NCBI RefSeq assembly: GCF_036417845.1 | Contig: NC_089979.1 | Span: 123,165,415-123,229,414 of the forward strand | Direction: 5' to 3' | From: Apteryx mantelli | Taxonomy: Eukaryota; Chordata; Aves; Apterygiformes; Apterygidae | DNA length: 64,000 nt | Part shown: one piece after another, positions 49,206-63,462 of the stretch | How the letters are laid out: each line of letters opens with the position of its first letter | How positions within the stretch are numbered: position 1 is the stretch's first letter | The notes under the pieces: model-generated | Told to the model about the DNA's origin: nothing | What the model saw: only the letters and a program-made list of their open reading frames with translations | Databases searched by the model: none | Made by a program: the position numbers and the translations under genes

Positions 49206-52200
49206 TTCCTCTCCTTGCCCTTTACAACACTTAACTTCCCCTTTGGTTGCCTCAGTTCTGACTTTGGTCAGATTCTTTAATGATCAAATTGGTTCACAAA
49301 CTCAGAAGTTTCTTGTCAGATCAGTGAGTTGAATTGGCTCATGGAGGTATCAGTGTTAATAGGGGCAGCACTGGATAGAATTACACAGAATGCTCTTGGT
49401 CTTATATTTTGATATCTGTGCTAGTTCAGTTCCTGTGCGCTAAAATGAAGATTCTACCCTCAGGTTACCTTGTAGTCCACTCTCCCATTTTGTCAGCAGT
49501 TTGCATGCAAGAGGCAATTTAACTTGGATGTAGAACTGTCACTTGTGAAAGCCCAACCTTTTTTATTTTTTTTTTGTAGAAAATGTTTAGAATCATCTAT
49601 GCTGAGTTACTGTTGAAAAGGAAGGAATGGACTTTTTGTAGTCTAAAAATCACACTTTGTCTTACAGACAGAAGACAACTTCTGAATGCTGTGTATGTAT
49701 AAGGGGCAGAACTACCTCAATTGTTAGCTCAACTAAAGGCTACTAATCTAGTGCCTTGACTAAATTTGCTGATTGAATTTATATCTAAGCGACTTTGCTG
49801 TAGGGGGTGAAGCTCTGGTTTCACAATAGGAGTGGGCTGTCTTAGCATCTCATGGCTGCTGAAAGAAAGGGATCTTCCTGATACCTTTTCTCTAGGCTTG
49901 GTTTTGTGCACTCAGTAGATGCTTCTCTGAACCAGTTTAACTCACTAACCCAGTAGAAAACTTCTTCCCTCCTTTCCCCTTCTTCTAGACTCGGTATAAA
50001 TTTATTTGAATCAAATCTGGCCAAAATGGAACTGGTGTGAGGGAAAAGAAGGAACAGTGTGCCTAGGAATGAAGCATAGGCTAGATATGGTCCCTTTCTG
50101 CTTTATGGCTTGCCATCACTGCCACACACTTAGCTTTGCTTCATGATGTGTTTGCATGGTCTACCTGAAAGTCTCACCAGAACAATTGGCTATCAGAAAG
50201 GGAATATGTCTGTGCCTGCACTTGTGTCTGCCTTGCTGCCGAGAGTTGTTTGTTAAACTGCAGTATGTGATACATCATGCAGTGTCTTGCTGCTCCTTTC
50301 TTCTAATGCTTAGATTTTTTTTTTCTCTGAACTAAATGATTAAAATCTTTAGGAGTGCATCCTGCAGACACCAGTCTTAATATACAACGCTTATTGTGTT
50401 GCAGCTGTTGTGGTTGTTGTAGCTTCAGCTCTATAGGAAAACTTGTGTGTGATCTAGGCAAATGTGTATTTCCAGTATACTTAAGAAGTTTTGCATATAC
50501 TTTGTCAGTTAACTGTATACAGATGCACCTTTCATGTATCATACTTACTGTGTCTTTTCTTTCCAATATCAGAATGCACCTGCAATTCCCAATTTGAAAC
50601 AAAACCTTGGATTCAGTTACTGACACTTCTTTGTGTGATTTTGGTTTCATTTGTTTTTTTCTTCCCTCTTCCTGGTGAAGAAGGCAGGACACTCCTGAGT
50701 TGCTTCTCACATATGTAGCCTGTGTAAGATGAACTTAACATTTTCTGAATGATGGAGGACTTTAATGTCTAATATCTTATGATACTTGGTGCTAAACAAG
50801 TTACCTCCTAGACTACTCTGCCTTGCTTTCTTCCCTGATGCCCCATTCCCTAGCATGCCATTGTAACTCCTATCACTTTCCTGGATGTAAAGGCATAGTC
50901 CTTAACTGCCTCTGTTCTGTAAGGCAGAACACAAGTTTTACTGGTCTTGAAAAAGAATTTTAATATCACACTGGACAACCAAACCTTTCCCTCTCCCCCC
51001 AGTTTTGGCATTGCTGACATTCAAATATTCTCAACATTTTAGGGTAAATATCACTAGAAAAGGCTTTGCTATAATCTGATATCATTACACTATTGGCTTA
51101 ATTAGGCGTGAATTCAGACCATATCCAGCAAGTAAAAGTTGGAAGAAACAGAAATACCTTGGTTGTTCAGGTGATGGTTTTTTGTGGTCTCTTTTGCCTG
51201 GGGAACACTTTCTGCTGTACTGATATTGTTGGTTTCTGAAACTTATATACTGACTACAGTGTAAACTTTTGAAGTTGTAATAGTTCTCCTTTCTTATTAC
51301 TTCAGTTTTGTCAATACCATGATGTCTTGAATGAGATATGCTACGTCTCATGACTTGAAAAGAGGCTCTGACTGGTGAATGTAGTAAGAAGTCTTGCACT
51401 GTATGTGTAGGAGTTTATCCTTTCAGCTCAGTCTTCAGGGCATGTAAACGTGTCTGCTAGACCATGCTTCCTTACAGGAAAAACTACGTGGTTCCACTCT
51501 TTTTAAAATTGAGAGGTATCATTCCTCTTTCAAAACTGTCTTGACCCCTAATTCTTCTTCCTAATTCTTCTCCCGTACTCCCTTCCTTCCTGGAGAGTTG
51601 CTGGTGTCTTTCCATGAGACAAGGAATTGATGTGTTGGGAGCGCAGATCTTAAGCTGTAGGAACAATGATGCACTGAAGGCAAGACTAATGTTACCGCAG
51701 GTAAGATTCCAGAGAAGGTGTTTATTGTCTTTAGCCATAATCCACTTTCAATATAGCAGTTACAAATGTAGTCTTGGATCCTAATTATGTGGTGCATAAT
51801 TTTTAGTAACTTCTATACTATCATTCTTAGTCTTAATAAAATGTAAAAATATTGGATGGGAAGGGCACTACTGGTTGACAATGCAAATATTGGCTAATGT
51901 AATAACAGGATATCCCTGATTTCAAAAGATATTAGACATATGTCCTTGTACTAAATGTTCTTGTGCATGGACTCAGCTGCAGCTCTTCCACTGACTGTTC
52001 TCTGCTTTCTCTGACTGCTTGTTGAAGGGACACATGGGTGGGGATAGGTATTGTCTGTCCTCTTGTCCAATGCATTACATATGTGCATCCAAAATCAACT
52101 TTGAAAGTCACAGAAATAGAACAGAAATGTATCAAAGGATTGGAGTGCTTCTGTCTGCTGACATTAAGTTTTCTAACTTGAGTTTAAAAGCTTCTTTCCA

Positions 52201-53369
52201 GTGCAGTATCATTTAGATAACTTTATCTCTGTCCTTCTTTCCCTTTCCCCTTCCATCTTAAAGAAGCAAAACCGTAAGATTAGCTTTCCTAACAGGCTTT
52301 GGACTTGGAACTATTTGTCCCTTCTCTACCAACCCTCAACAAAACAAGTTGCCAACTGTGGAGTCTGTGTAGCTAATAATCTCTCATTTAGGAATTAGAA
52401 ATGGTAGTTTCTTTGAATGGTTTGGCTTTTCAGCATGGAAAGGAGTAAACTTTGGTAAATTTGCCATGGAGATGAGGCTCATTCATATATGTTTTTCTGT
52501 ATTGTCCTGCTGTGCTGCTTTTTGGATATGTGTACATTGTTGGCACTTCTTCATAGGAATTAATTCATAGTTAAACGTTTGACTCTAAGAAAGAGCCCCA
52601 GTCCTCTAACTGTGGTTATTTTACCTGAGGGTATGACTTGAATTTCCGAGGCAGGGGGAATCCACCAAATTGTGAGCTTGTTGGGGTGATGTCTGATCAG
52701 CAGTTTTCCTGTGCATGTAGGTGAAATATTTTTGATATGACTAAGACTTCAGCCAAAAGATTCTTTTCAGGAAGCTTTAAATCGGAAGCTTTTCATTTTA
52801 CAATTCAGTATGCTGTGCTATGCCTTTACACTGGTGCTGACTTTGAGGAAGATGGCTTATCTTCTAACAGTAGGTTAAGCAGCTTGAGACAATCTCTAAA
52901 CTTGTCTCACTAGCAACGGGTGAAAATCAGTCTTCAGAGTTGTTTCAGAACTGAATATTTAAAATGGGGGCAGGGGAAAGAGAACTATGCCTTGAATGCT
53001 ATTGTGGAAATGGTCTGTATTGACAAAAGAAAAATAGTCTCTACTGACAAAAGACAAACATATGGAATACCTTAAAGTCATTTCTGAAATGAATAAACTA
53101 ATCCAGCCAAAGGCTGCTGTCCTGTAATTACCTTGGTAGTTACGTCTTTCTCTCTGCTATCCATTACTATGGTATAATCCTCACTAACTAAGATCACATA
53201 TAAGTAATCGCCAAGGCTGTTTGCAGTACCAGTATTTTCCAGGACTGTCAAAATAGCAACTGCCCGCTCTTGGATCTGAGCGCTTTGGGGGGAGAAGGGT
53301 GCATGCTGCTCTCCATGAGCTAAAGGTAATAGCTGAATTTCCTGTGTTGCATCTTTTCTTTCTCTCTCT

Positions 53370-53383
53370 CCCCCCCCCCCCCC
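53370..53383. repeat. Poly-C tract, 14 bases
   Basis: C14 following a CT-rich lead-in and preceding a T run, a pyrimidine-rich stretch in intron 1. Confidence 0.95.
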
Positions 53384-54940
53384 TTTTTAAAGTTGTCCTT
53401 CATATGTAATCAAAATATCTAAAGGTATCTTGTCAAGTTTGCTAAGCCATATCTTTTCTAGTTGTTTGCTGGTATTACATGTCCATCCTATTCATTTTGT
53501 GGATAGCCAATGTTCTTAAACTACCATCCACTGTAAATACTTCCTTTCTGTGCTTAAGGTGTAGTCAATGTATGTGATTTCCAAATGCTGTATTAGGCTG
53601 GATTAAAGGGCTGGCAGGGACTTGTAAGACTTGGCATCCAAGAATCCTGTTTAAATTTGATTTCTGATATTACAGCATGCTGCTGTATCTTCCCCTCATC
53701 CCCTGTTGTCTTTTTTTTGGGGGGGAGGGGGGTCCTATTTGTGTGATTAGGTACTTGCTGTCCAGAGTGGCAAACATGCTGGAAGAATAATCTTATACAG
53801 GCTTTTGTTCAGCAGCTCTTGGTTAACAAAAAGCAAACTATTATTAAGGTGAAATATCAGCTACCAAACTTTAATGCCCTCACCCTCCTCTTTTTCCCCT
53901 TCCCTTCAGTGGTTCTGACAACTGTCTAACAGTGCGAATGGCGTGAGTAAAGTATACAAAATAAAAATCCCTAGCCTTAAATCTTTGGTGTAAGCAAAAC
54001 TTGAAAGCTGTCCGCTTTATAGATGCCTTTAAGCTTTGTAATCCAACTTAGTGCTGTGTCAAGGGACTTGAGAATGCTGTTTTCTTATGATGTTTGGCAG
54101 TATGGACTGCGAATAGCCAGTGAACTAGTCAGTACTGGTCCCTGTTACCTGACAAGGTTGCTATTCCTGATCTTCTGTAACCTTGAATAATGTCAGGTCA
54201 GGTGATTGTGGGTGTAAGAGATAAAGATCACAGCTTCTAGGGTTTTGCTATTGCTCTGTTTGTCTTTCTGTGGTTTGAAAGTCAACTATGTAGTTCTAAA
54301 ATGTATGCATACACACACTGTGTAACATGTATGTGTGTGTCTGTATGAAGCTGTGTGAATCTCTTTCTTTGAGGAAAGACTTCTTACAGAACTAAAGGAA
54401 TAATCATGCCTCCAAGTCGCCTTTTTCCCTTTAAAAGTAATGTTGGTAAAGAGTTAAATTTCCCCCCTGCAGCCCACTCCGCCCCCACTGCTATATATGG
54501 TGTGCCCAGAGGCACTGGAGACTTAATACATTGAAGTTGGAGCGTGAAGGGGGTCTGCAGGCTGCTAGACAAAGTCACTCAAATTTCAGGAATACTTGAT
54601 CCATGCAAGGATGTTACTTGAGAAAGGCATGACTTCTCTGTAAGAAGCTGGTTGCCAAATGAGCTGGCTGAGTGTGTCCTAAACCAAAGTTTTTTGTGGT
54701 TAGATGAGCAAATAAGAAACCAGATTTTCTTTAATTGATAACCGATAGGCAAGCCAGCCAAAGCTGTTGCCAGAACCATCTCTCTGCAGAGAACAATGCA
54801 ACCATTTGTAGGGAAAATTAAATTGTGCTTCTCACATTGAAATGTTTTGAAGTTCTGGAAACTGTTGGGCAGATGATTAGATTCTATATTGAACTGTAGA
54901 CTGAATATAAGGCTGAACAAATGGCAAATACCATTTCTCT

Positions 54941-54954
54941 CCCCCCCCCCCCCC
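54941..54954. repeat. Poly-C tract, 14 bases
   Basis: C14 following a short CT lead-in in intron 1. Confidence 0.95.
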
Positions 54955-56951
54955 GCATTTAATGTAGAAACAGCTGCAACATGACACAAAGGTGTCCCAA
55001 CACAATGTATTAGTGTCAACTTCTGTTGAAGACTTTTAAGTGGAGAGGGAAATACCTTTTGGGTGGAGAGGAGGGCCCATGGGCTTTTTCTTTGCATGTG
55101 TTCTTTTGTTTTTTCTTTTTAATGCAGAACTAGAGATGTCAGGCAGTGGTCCAGAGTGGATTCCAACCTGAAAGAAATAACCGAAATACTGTTATTTAGC
55201 TAGAGAGCTGCAGGAAATGTAATGCAAAAGAACTACAGAACAGTGAAGTCCCAGAGTCCTTCCAGTGCTGCTCTTGTACCAAAAAAAAAAAAAAAAGCTC
55301 TTTTAGCATTACCTATTTTCTCAAGGACTTTGAGCCTCTTACTAGAGCAGAGATAGCTAGCATAAGACCCTTGAGTTATCTGTTGCCGAAGCATGGCTCC
55401 TTTACTTCGGTTACACTGCATCACTGTTGGTGGGACTGCTAATGTTGAGGTTTGTGGGCCCTCTGAGCAGGTTTGCAGTAAGTGGAGGCAAGCCTGGAAG
55501 GTCTTGGGAGCAGCTTTCCACTACATGTCCAGCACATTGTCCTGGAAGGCCACCTTCTGAGCTGCAGGCCACTTCTGAGAGGCATTCTTTCCAGGAACAG
55601 CCTGCAAATGTATACAAACTTGATATACTTGATGGGAGTGTTTGTAGACAATTGTGACTAGTCAAAACAAACACTTTTATTTTCATGTTACTGCCTCTCT
55701 GGCAAAGGGGATGCTATCCTGTCTTCACATCTTGTCAAAAAGTGCTTCAGTAAATACCTTCGAAAATCCAAACTGTTATTCTCTAAACAGTAGCAGCTGT
55801 GTCAAGCCAGCCTAACTTACTAGAGCATATCTGATTCTGTATGTGTTTGTATCAAAGAAAAGTGAAAAACCTTCCAGGCGGTGTTCATGTGAGCCTGAAT
55901 AGTGGGGGAACTTTCATTCTCATTGGAGGAGCTGCTGTACTCTTAGGGTTAAGCAAAGTGACTGAATCTTTGAGGAATACTTGCAAAATACCTATTTAAG
56001 CAACCACTGACTGTAGTAGCCACCTTCTTTTCTCCTGATTTAGCTCTTCTTGACTCTCTTAGTAGAGGGGGCCCATTGTCCACAAAACACTTGGGAACCT
56101 GAGAATTACCAGCATTGACATCTTGCATTATTGTCATTAAGCTTCAGAGCTGAACAATTAGCTGAAATGCATGGGAGTGGTTTTGGGCTCGAAATAATAC
56201 TTCTGAGGAGCAATTGCAGGCTTTGATCGCATACAGTGCTATTAGTTGTGACTGTCAAATTCCTTTACAATCTAGGAGGATAGCTGCTCTTTAGAAGAGC
56301 TAGAAAAATTCTACTGGAAGTTGTGTGGCAGCTTAGTTAAAATTAACGTAGTGCACACTCATTTCCCCTTGCATAAGCCTTTGGCATTGACTGGGTATAT
56401 AGGTGAGGTCAGCATGTCTTTGGGAAGACTTGAAGAGTAGTTGGGCTGGCTGGCTACTTAAGCTTGCAGTGTCATGCTATACACTCCAACTTGGATTAGT
56501 GCCAACGGCTCTTCTTACACCTGAATGCTTCCTTGTTGGTTCTTTCACTACTACTGCTATGCCTATATGAATCAGTGAAGTGAGTTCAAGTAGTACGTGA
56601 TTACTGACAGTATTTACTAGTGTTCTTGTCTTGGTCTCATGGCAACACAATGCCAAAAAAGCTTTGTAGGAATGGGAGAGCCTTAGTTTAAAAGTGCTAA
56701 TGTTAGCATGAAGCTTACTTTGCACTGAAACAATTTCACTTTGGACTGTGCTTTCAGTTTATAGCTTCATTTTCGTATTTCAGTCCTTAAATGCTGAACA
56801 GCAACTGTCCTTTTTCTGTTTAAAAGGACCATATTTTTTACAGATGTCATTAAAGTTGTTAAACTACTCCTTAGTTTTTTCATTGTAAATACAAATCAAG
56901 TTTAGTGTCTTTTATTCTGTAAACAGTGTCACTTCTGAAACTGATTCCTCT

Positions 56952-56962
56952 CCCCCCCCCCC
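56952..56962. repeat. Poly-C tract, 11 bases
   Basis: C11 in intron 1, again preceded by a TCCTCT-type lead-in. Confidence 0.95.
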
Positions 56963-59900
56963 AAGTCGGGCTACGCCATTCAGTGAAGAATGGGGCTACT
57001 ACTAAGGAGCTCAAGCTGCTGAATGCAGCTTTCTGTACCTGGACCCCACCTGGGGTCCACACATCACTTGAGTGGATTCATTAGGGTGGCACAAGTGTTT
57101 GTGCAGGCAAAGCAAGACAGAGAAAGCTTAAATGGAACCAGAGTCGCCTCTGTACCCTTAGCATGGACATCTCCTGTCATCCAAATTTGCATTTCCTCTG
57201 CTTCAGCCTCCCTCAGTCTAAGCCTACCTGTTCTGTGTCTGATCCCTTCATTCATTATTGGCAACAAGAAGCAGAATGAACTGGCTCAAAACTTAGAGGT
57301 AGGAAACAAATGCCAGGCTAAATGAACTCATTGGATAATGCAAGTAGTAAAATTCTGCAGCCGAAATTACTGTATAGAAGGAGGAAAAAGTACAGAAGTT
57401 CTGTCTCTTGTTCAAACCTGCTCTTCTCCTCCCCTCTCCCAGTCCTCACTTAAATCTAACTGCCTAAACTTTGAAAAGGAATTAAACTCAGATGCTTTGA
57501 ATGAATTTTTGTTAAAAGCCATAGTTTCCTTTTCATTATTCAGTATTCTTGTGACTAAATGCCTGACTGTTAAATTATGCTTTAGTTATTCCTGGTGCTA
57601 GTTGCTATCTAAACATGGAGCACATGTTCTCTCCTCCCAGCTATCTAATAAAAGGTATTTCTCATTTTATTCATTTGTCATCACTATCTGATGCTGTTTA
57701 TATAGGTATGCTGGCAATTTATGTAGTATTAGAATTTGGCTAACATAGTAAGAAACTGCTGACTTAAGTTTTGTCTTTCATTTAGGAAAAACTGATAGTA
57801 TATTGTTCCTAGACAGACTAACAATACTGAATGAGTATCCCATCAAAACTGCTGTTTTGTTTTAACTAGTGTTCAGTATAGCCGTATCAGAAGAAAATAC
57901 GGAAAGTTCTGTGGTATGCAGCTCTAGAGTTACTTGTGCACAAGGTGTCTTTCCATTTTAATTTATTTATATCCTGAATTAGGACCTCTTTCAGGCTTTT
58001 GTATGCTGTCTTAAACTCCTTATAATATTTTTCTAATATCAACATGGCTAGAGGAGAAGAGCTAAAAATGTAGGTGAAATGGTGTCTGAAGTTTAAATTT
58101 CTTTCAATGACATCCAAAGAGGGGAAAAAAGGTAACGCTTTTAATAAGCTGGGGGGTAGATGGGAAAGGAAGTGTTGTATGTAAAAAGTGGAAAACAAGC
58201 ACTATTAAAAAAATGAGGATAGTGATATTTGTCAACTGAGGTTACTATGTGCTATTCAAATATCCTAACACCAGACGAGAGATTCACTAGCTTTTGATAT
58301 ACTGTCTTGGAAATCTTGTTTACTTCAAGTGTTCCTTAGCATGTGAAAGAACAGTTGCCACCTTTCAGAAATGCGTGTGCATTTATTATATGGCTTGCAT
58401 TGGGATGAAAATCTGCTGAACTACTTATAATGAGTAAGTATTTGATTCTGGTTAAAGTACTCACATTTGAAGCAAGAATAGCTAAGAACAGCTTTGGGGG
58501 AACTGACAGTGGTCTTAGTTTATTCCTTGCTTTGAGAACTAGCATCTCATTCCATGTTGTGACTTATGGTTTCATCACAGACAAAGCTTGCTGGTATAAA
58601 TTTTTCTAAGGTGTGTGTATAAAGAAATAGTTGCCAACTGTATTTAGCAGATTCTCACTTTGGATATAGACTGGCAACTTTTCCATCTGGTTCCTGTAGC
58701 AGAGGTTGTCTTTGGCCACTGTGCAGCCTTTTGCTGTAAGGACAGAAGTAGAGGAAAACATCCAAGGTTAGTTCCGCAGTAATGGATCTAGTAACTTGTT
58801 TGGGATGCACATATTTTAATGAACTAGCACATGGCTTTTGCGCAGCATGATATAGAAGGATGTAGAATGCTAAATTTGTGATCTTGAAAAGGAAATCCAT
58901 CTCTTCAGAGACCCCTGTCTGACCTAGGCAAACCCCTGCCACCAGCTCACTAGGAGCAAATGGTTGTTGTTGAAAGATACTTTCCTAAATAAGTGAGTGC
59001 CAGTGTCCTGGTGTGTGGGTTGTTTTTTTTCCCTCCTATTTTATCCATCTGTTTTGCTCCAAGTGAGGGAGAAATTCCTGCCAAATATGTATGGCATGGC
59101 TCTTTTTCCACTACAATTAGGTAGAAATGCTTTCAAAATGGAAGGTCCTTATAAATCAAAGTTTAAACCAAAAAATAATAATAATAAAACCGAACAAACA
59201 AATTCTCCAAACACCCACCTCTCATGTGGTCAAAGAAGCCACTTCTTGAAGTAAGCTGATTTGTTTCATGTTTGATCCCATATGGAGTTACGGAGGGAAA
59301 CTATTCCTTGAGTGCTTTTGTTAAATAAAGCTGTTGCCATGAATTAAGCAACGCTGCCCTGGAATGTTTCTGATCATGATCTTGTGGAGCTTGTGACCTT
59401 TGCACTGAACATGTGAACTGAAACTTCATCTTCTAGTGTTCAATAACCATGTTAAAAATTCAGAGGTGAGGCAGCCTTGGGATTTCCTTAGGGTAGCTTA
59501 AATGCTGAGTGAAATTTAAGTATCGATTTATACAGCTACTCTTCCTTTTTTGTTGTAAATCTAAGTCAGAATGAAAAAGCTAAACTTTATAAATTCATAA
59601 ATAGTAAGTATGTAAGTATTCTGAAGTTGAGAATTTTGTCCAATTAAAATTGAGCGGACAATCTCTTTTGTGGCACTTATGTTTCTCAGAGCCTACAAGC
59701 TCTTGAATATTGCCATCTTGTCTAGAAGTACCAAATTACTATAAATGTGGATGTCTGTAGTTGTATACTGCTACTACTTAAGGCAATTGCTTTAAACAGA
59801 ATCGCCTATACAGGTACTATATCATGATCTTGGGTAACTGGACTCAGTTGAAAGGAGGAAGAAAGTGGTTAAAAATCTGCCCCTCTTGCATTATATCACT

Positions 59901-61169
59901 ACTTGGTGTAGCTGGACTCCCTACCTTACAAGAATAATGTAAACAATTTAGTGTTTTTCTTATTTACTGGATAGAAACACTGCCATCTCTTGGTTACTCT
60001 CTGTCCTCATCTCTTCCTCTTTTCCATTTCCTTGGGATGTGTGCTCATATTATGTTTCTGTGTAGTCAGATGGTTATGCATGGTGAAATGATCAGTCTTG
60101 ATATCAAATACATTACATAGATCTGGGATTCTTTCTGGAGATCTTGCTTGTTGACCGATATACCCTGCAACAAAAGGAGGAGGGGTACTACTTGGTTTTA
60201 GTGACTCAACTTTTTCTGATCCGCCTCTCTCTATATGTACCCTTCATCTAAAATTAGATATTGGGCTCAAGTGGAGTTCTGTCTCTGCCAAATTAGATAA
60301 CCAAACTATCTGGCCACAGTGCTGGCATTTGAAAACAATGATGTCTGGTACAAGGGAATTCACAGCCTTGTCACCTAAAAGATGATTGACAGAACATTGC
60401 CTGCTGCTCTTAGTTTTGACCAAATTCAAATAAACAGAAGTTGATAGTGTTGAATTCTGAATTCTTTGAGATGAGGAAAAGAGGGTCAAGTTACATTACC
60501 AGTATGTTTCTGGTAACTCTTCACGCCGGCTTCACTAAAGCTGCTGTTTCACTTAATGCTGCTTCAGTGTTCCCTATGCTGTGTGGGGTAACTATGATCA
60601 AACCTTAATTCAGGAAGACTTCCTGACTGAGAGGGAAGTTATGCTTCTACCTGAATGCCTTTACTGCTGTAAGCACCTTGTCTTTTCCTGTGCACATTCA
60701 GTGTTGTGCTGGCACAAACGTATGTCTGCACAGTGAACCAGATTTCTGAAAATGGGTGGGAGAAGGGTGACTTTTTCAGCCCAGTCAATCTGCCAAATAT
60801 GAAACCAGGCTTGAGGAACACTCCTGATGCTGGTTCTTACTGTAACAAGCCAATCCAAGTGGGAGCTGAAAAGACTTCGTGATTAAAATCTGCCCAAGTG
60901 AGGGAGAAGCCTGACTTCTACTCTAACAGAAATTTTTAGTGGATTCCAGAAACTTGAGAAAGAGACAAAGTGCTTATGAGAATATTAGAGGACATCAGTG
61001 GTTGTGAGTGGTATTGCCCGGGATGCTGACAAAAACATCCTGACCTTTAAATTAGCTAATGGAATTAATTTCTTGATTTGTAACTTAAGCTCCATGATGA
61101 GAATAAAGCATCTGTTCAGAAATCGCAGCTCAAAAACACTCTCCCAGAAGTAGTCGTCTTCCCTTCCTT

Positions 61170-61192
61170 CCCCCCCCCCCCCCAAAAAAAAA
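61170..61192. repeat. C14 followed directly by A9
   Basis: Two abutting homopolymers (C at 61170-61183, A at 61184-61192) in intron 1, preceded by a CCTTCCTTC pyrimidine run. Confidence 0.95.
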
Positions 61193-61338
61193 GGGGTGTG
61201 GGGGTGGAAGCTTAGGTGGGAAAGCAGCTTTGTCATGTATGCATCCCTGTTGTATGCAATTCCCAAAGCTGATGCAGGCATAAATCCAATTTCTTGTTCC
61301 TCTAAATGAACTTTCAAGCCTGTAACTTCTAGGATGGT

Positions 61339-61352
61339 GGGGGGGGGGGGGG
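61339..61352. repeat. Poly-G tract, 14 bases
   Basis: G14 followed by CGGGTGGG, enough G tracts for a quadruplex on the non-template strand of intron 1. It lies about 150 bp from the C14/A9 tract and in opposite sense. Confidence 0.95.
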
Positions 61353-63211
61353 CGGGTGGGTCTGGTGAGAGCTGTGATAGAAACTGGCCCAAGAGAGCCA
61401 GGATGAGCCTGGCTTCCTTTCAGTAAGGAAAAGGAGGGAGCTCTGGGAAGCCAGTCTGTACTCTAGTGGCTGTTATTTCATATTGTGAAATTCTGTCCTG
61501 AGGAAAAAGAGAAACTTAGGATTCTTGTATTACTCCAACAAAAAAGTTGGAGGAAAAAAGACTTTCCGAAACTGCTTAAAAACATACTGTTGCACAGTGC
61601 AAATAGGGTTTCTCAAGTGCAAGTTGTAATAATGATCTTGCAGCTTCCTTTTTGTGGATTTAAAGTGAGGAAATGGAAAAGGCTGAAAGATGTTGTATTA
61701 GTTTTACTAGGTCTTCCCTCACATCTTGACTTTTTGGAAGCACTGTTAATTGCCTAGCTTTATGAATCATACAAGGCTTAAAAGAGCTCTGAAATTTCCT
61801 TCTTGGATTGAAATGGCAATAGTTGTATGACAATTCCAGAAGTTCTTAATAGCTGTATTGTGTTTAACAGCAAAAAATTAAGGTATGTTGTGTTTAATTT
61901 TAGTATATACATTAAAGGCGTATTATGTAGAGCATTGATGCTGTGTCCTTAATACAACTGCTATCTAATATCTGTTTTCCCGGATCTTTAAGTATTATTG
62001 CTGAATCAATCCTGCTGTGTAAGCAGTAGTGACTGGTTTTAAAATGGAAGTTTGTCAGAGGGGAAAGGATTGGCAAATAGGGTGTATCAGAGATGTCTGA
62101 AAGCTACTCCTTCCTGAAGTATTTTCATAGTGAAAGATTCATTGGGATAAATCTTAACTGAATAATTCTGTTTTACTTGTGATGAAAGTGAACAGATGAC
62201 AAATTTCAAAATTGCTTGCAGCTATTATGATGACTAAGTATTTTGAATGGAGGAATAAACAAAAAAAATCCCTACCTTAAGGGTTTTTTGTTGGTTTTTT
62301 TGACAAAGCTAAAGAGTTTTTAACATCTCAAAACATGTTTGACCTCCCCACCCTTAAGCCATTTTGACACTCTTTACCATTGCATTTCAACAGGAAAGAA
62401 AGATCCTTTTTATAGCCAAATGGCTTCCTCTTCTCTTCTCCCTCTTTTCCCTTCCATCCTGCACCCAAGAGTGCCTTTTTAGTGTTCAGACTTCAGCTGC
62501 TGCCTAGATACTGGCTACATCTGTCTTGTTTAAATGGTCCAAGGGAAAAACAGCACAGAATGTGACCAGAGGGCCAACAACATGCTCCTCAAATGTGAAA
62601 GGAAGCCCTGCACTTGCTTCTGCCTGTTTCCCTAAACCATTTTTTAATCAATCATGGCCAGGGCTGGGAAATGCTTCCCTCCCCCCCACCCACCCCGCAA
62701 AAAAGAAAGAAAAAGAAGAAACTGTCTTTTCATTTGAAAGGTCTAACAAGTTAAATATGGTGGTGTTCAAAGCATTGTTTCCACAGCTTCTAATCTGGTG
62801 AAGTAAACTCCTTTTATAGGCTCTTACTTGAAGAAAGCCACTGTGGGAAGTTACAAACAGAATGAAGTGTTGCTCTGGATAAAATCTGGAGGCTTCTTGC
62901 TCCATGAAATGCTTGTACTGAGAGCAAACTGGGCTTCTTAATGCAAGTACAAAGGGTTAGGATTAAAAATTGATTTTGGTCTGAGCAGTGCTTGATGTTT
63001 TGTGGGGATCGTGGTGTAAGGAAGACAGTGACTGTCAAGGAAAGAATAACTATGTGAGGCTGATAGAGGACAGTAGTTCCTGTTTGGGGAGGTGAATTTT
63101 CTAGTTTTAAGTGTAGGAATAAAATCTGGAACAATGATAATCTGCGGCAGTCGGGAATGGTGTTGTAATCTTGGGGGAGGGGGGTTCTGTGTGGTGTGGG
63201 TGGGTTTGGGT

Positions 63212-63230
63212 TTTTTTTTGGGGGGGGGGG
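63212..63230. repeat. T run followed by G11
   Basis: A T run abutting 11 G (63220-63230), at the end of a G/T-rich stretch from about 63174 that also contains several GGG tracts. Confidence 0.95.
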
Positions 63231-63442
63231 CAATCTGCTTGGGTTTGGCAGGATGGTGATGGGACTCAATCCTGTGTGTAAAACTCAGTTATAGTTTACT
63301 TGCTCACCTAACAGTCATCTTGTTGCATGCAAAGTGGAAGGAGGCTGTCTTAAGAGAGCCCATCTCATGCCTTGGCATCTCAATCTGTGTGTTTCAGTCT
63401 GTGGCTCTTCTGAGGTGCTAGCATTCATTTAGCAGTCACTTC

Positions 63443-63462
63443 ACCCCCCTCCCCCCCCCCCC
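63443..63462. repeat. C6-T-C12 tract
   Basis: A C-rich run interrupted by one T (C12 at 63451-63462), the last of the intron's homopolymer runs before the window ends. Confidence 0.95.

Noticed and set aside
51698..51706. CAG|GTAAGA as the donor of an extra TRIM71 exon
   Set aside because: No open frame matching the missing TRIM71 domains precedes it; isolated donor-like sites are common in long introns.
54470..54510. GC box plus TATATATG as an intronic promoter
   Set aside because: Two short motifs close together (near 54479 and 54493) without CpG enrichment or a donor downstream; too likely by chance.
54579..55097. A 172-residue minus-strand frame in intron 1
   Set aside because: Ordinary composition and no recognisable domain. 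The length is not exceptional given the number of frames scanned in 64 kb.
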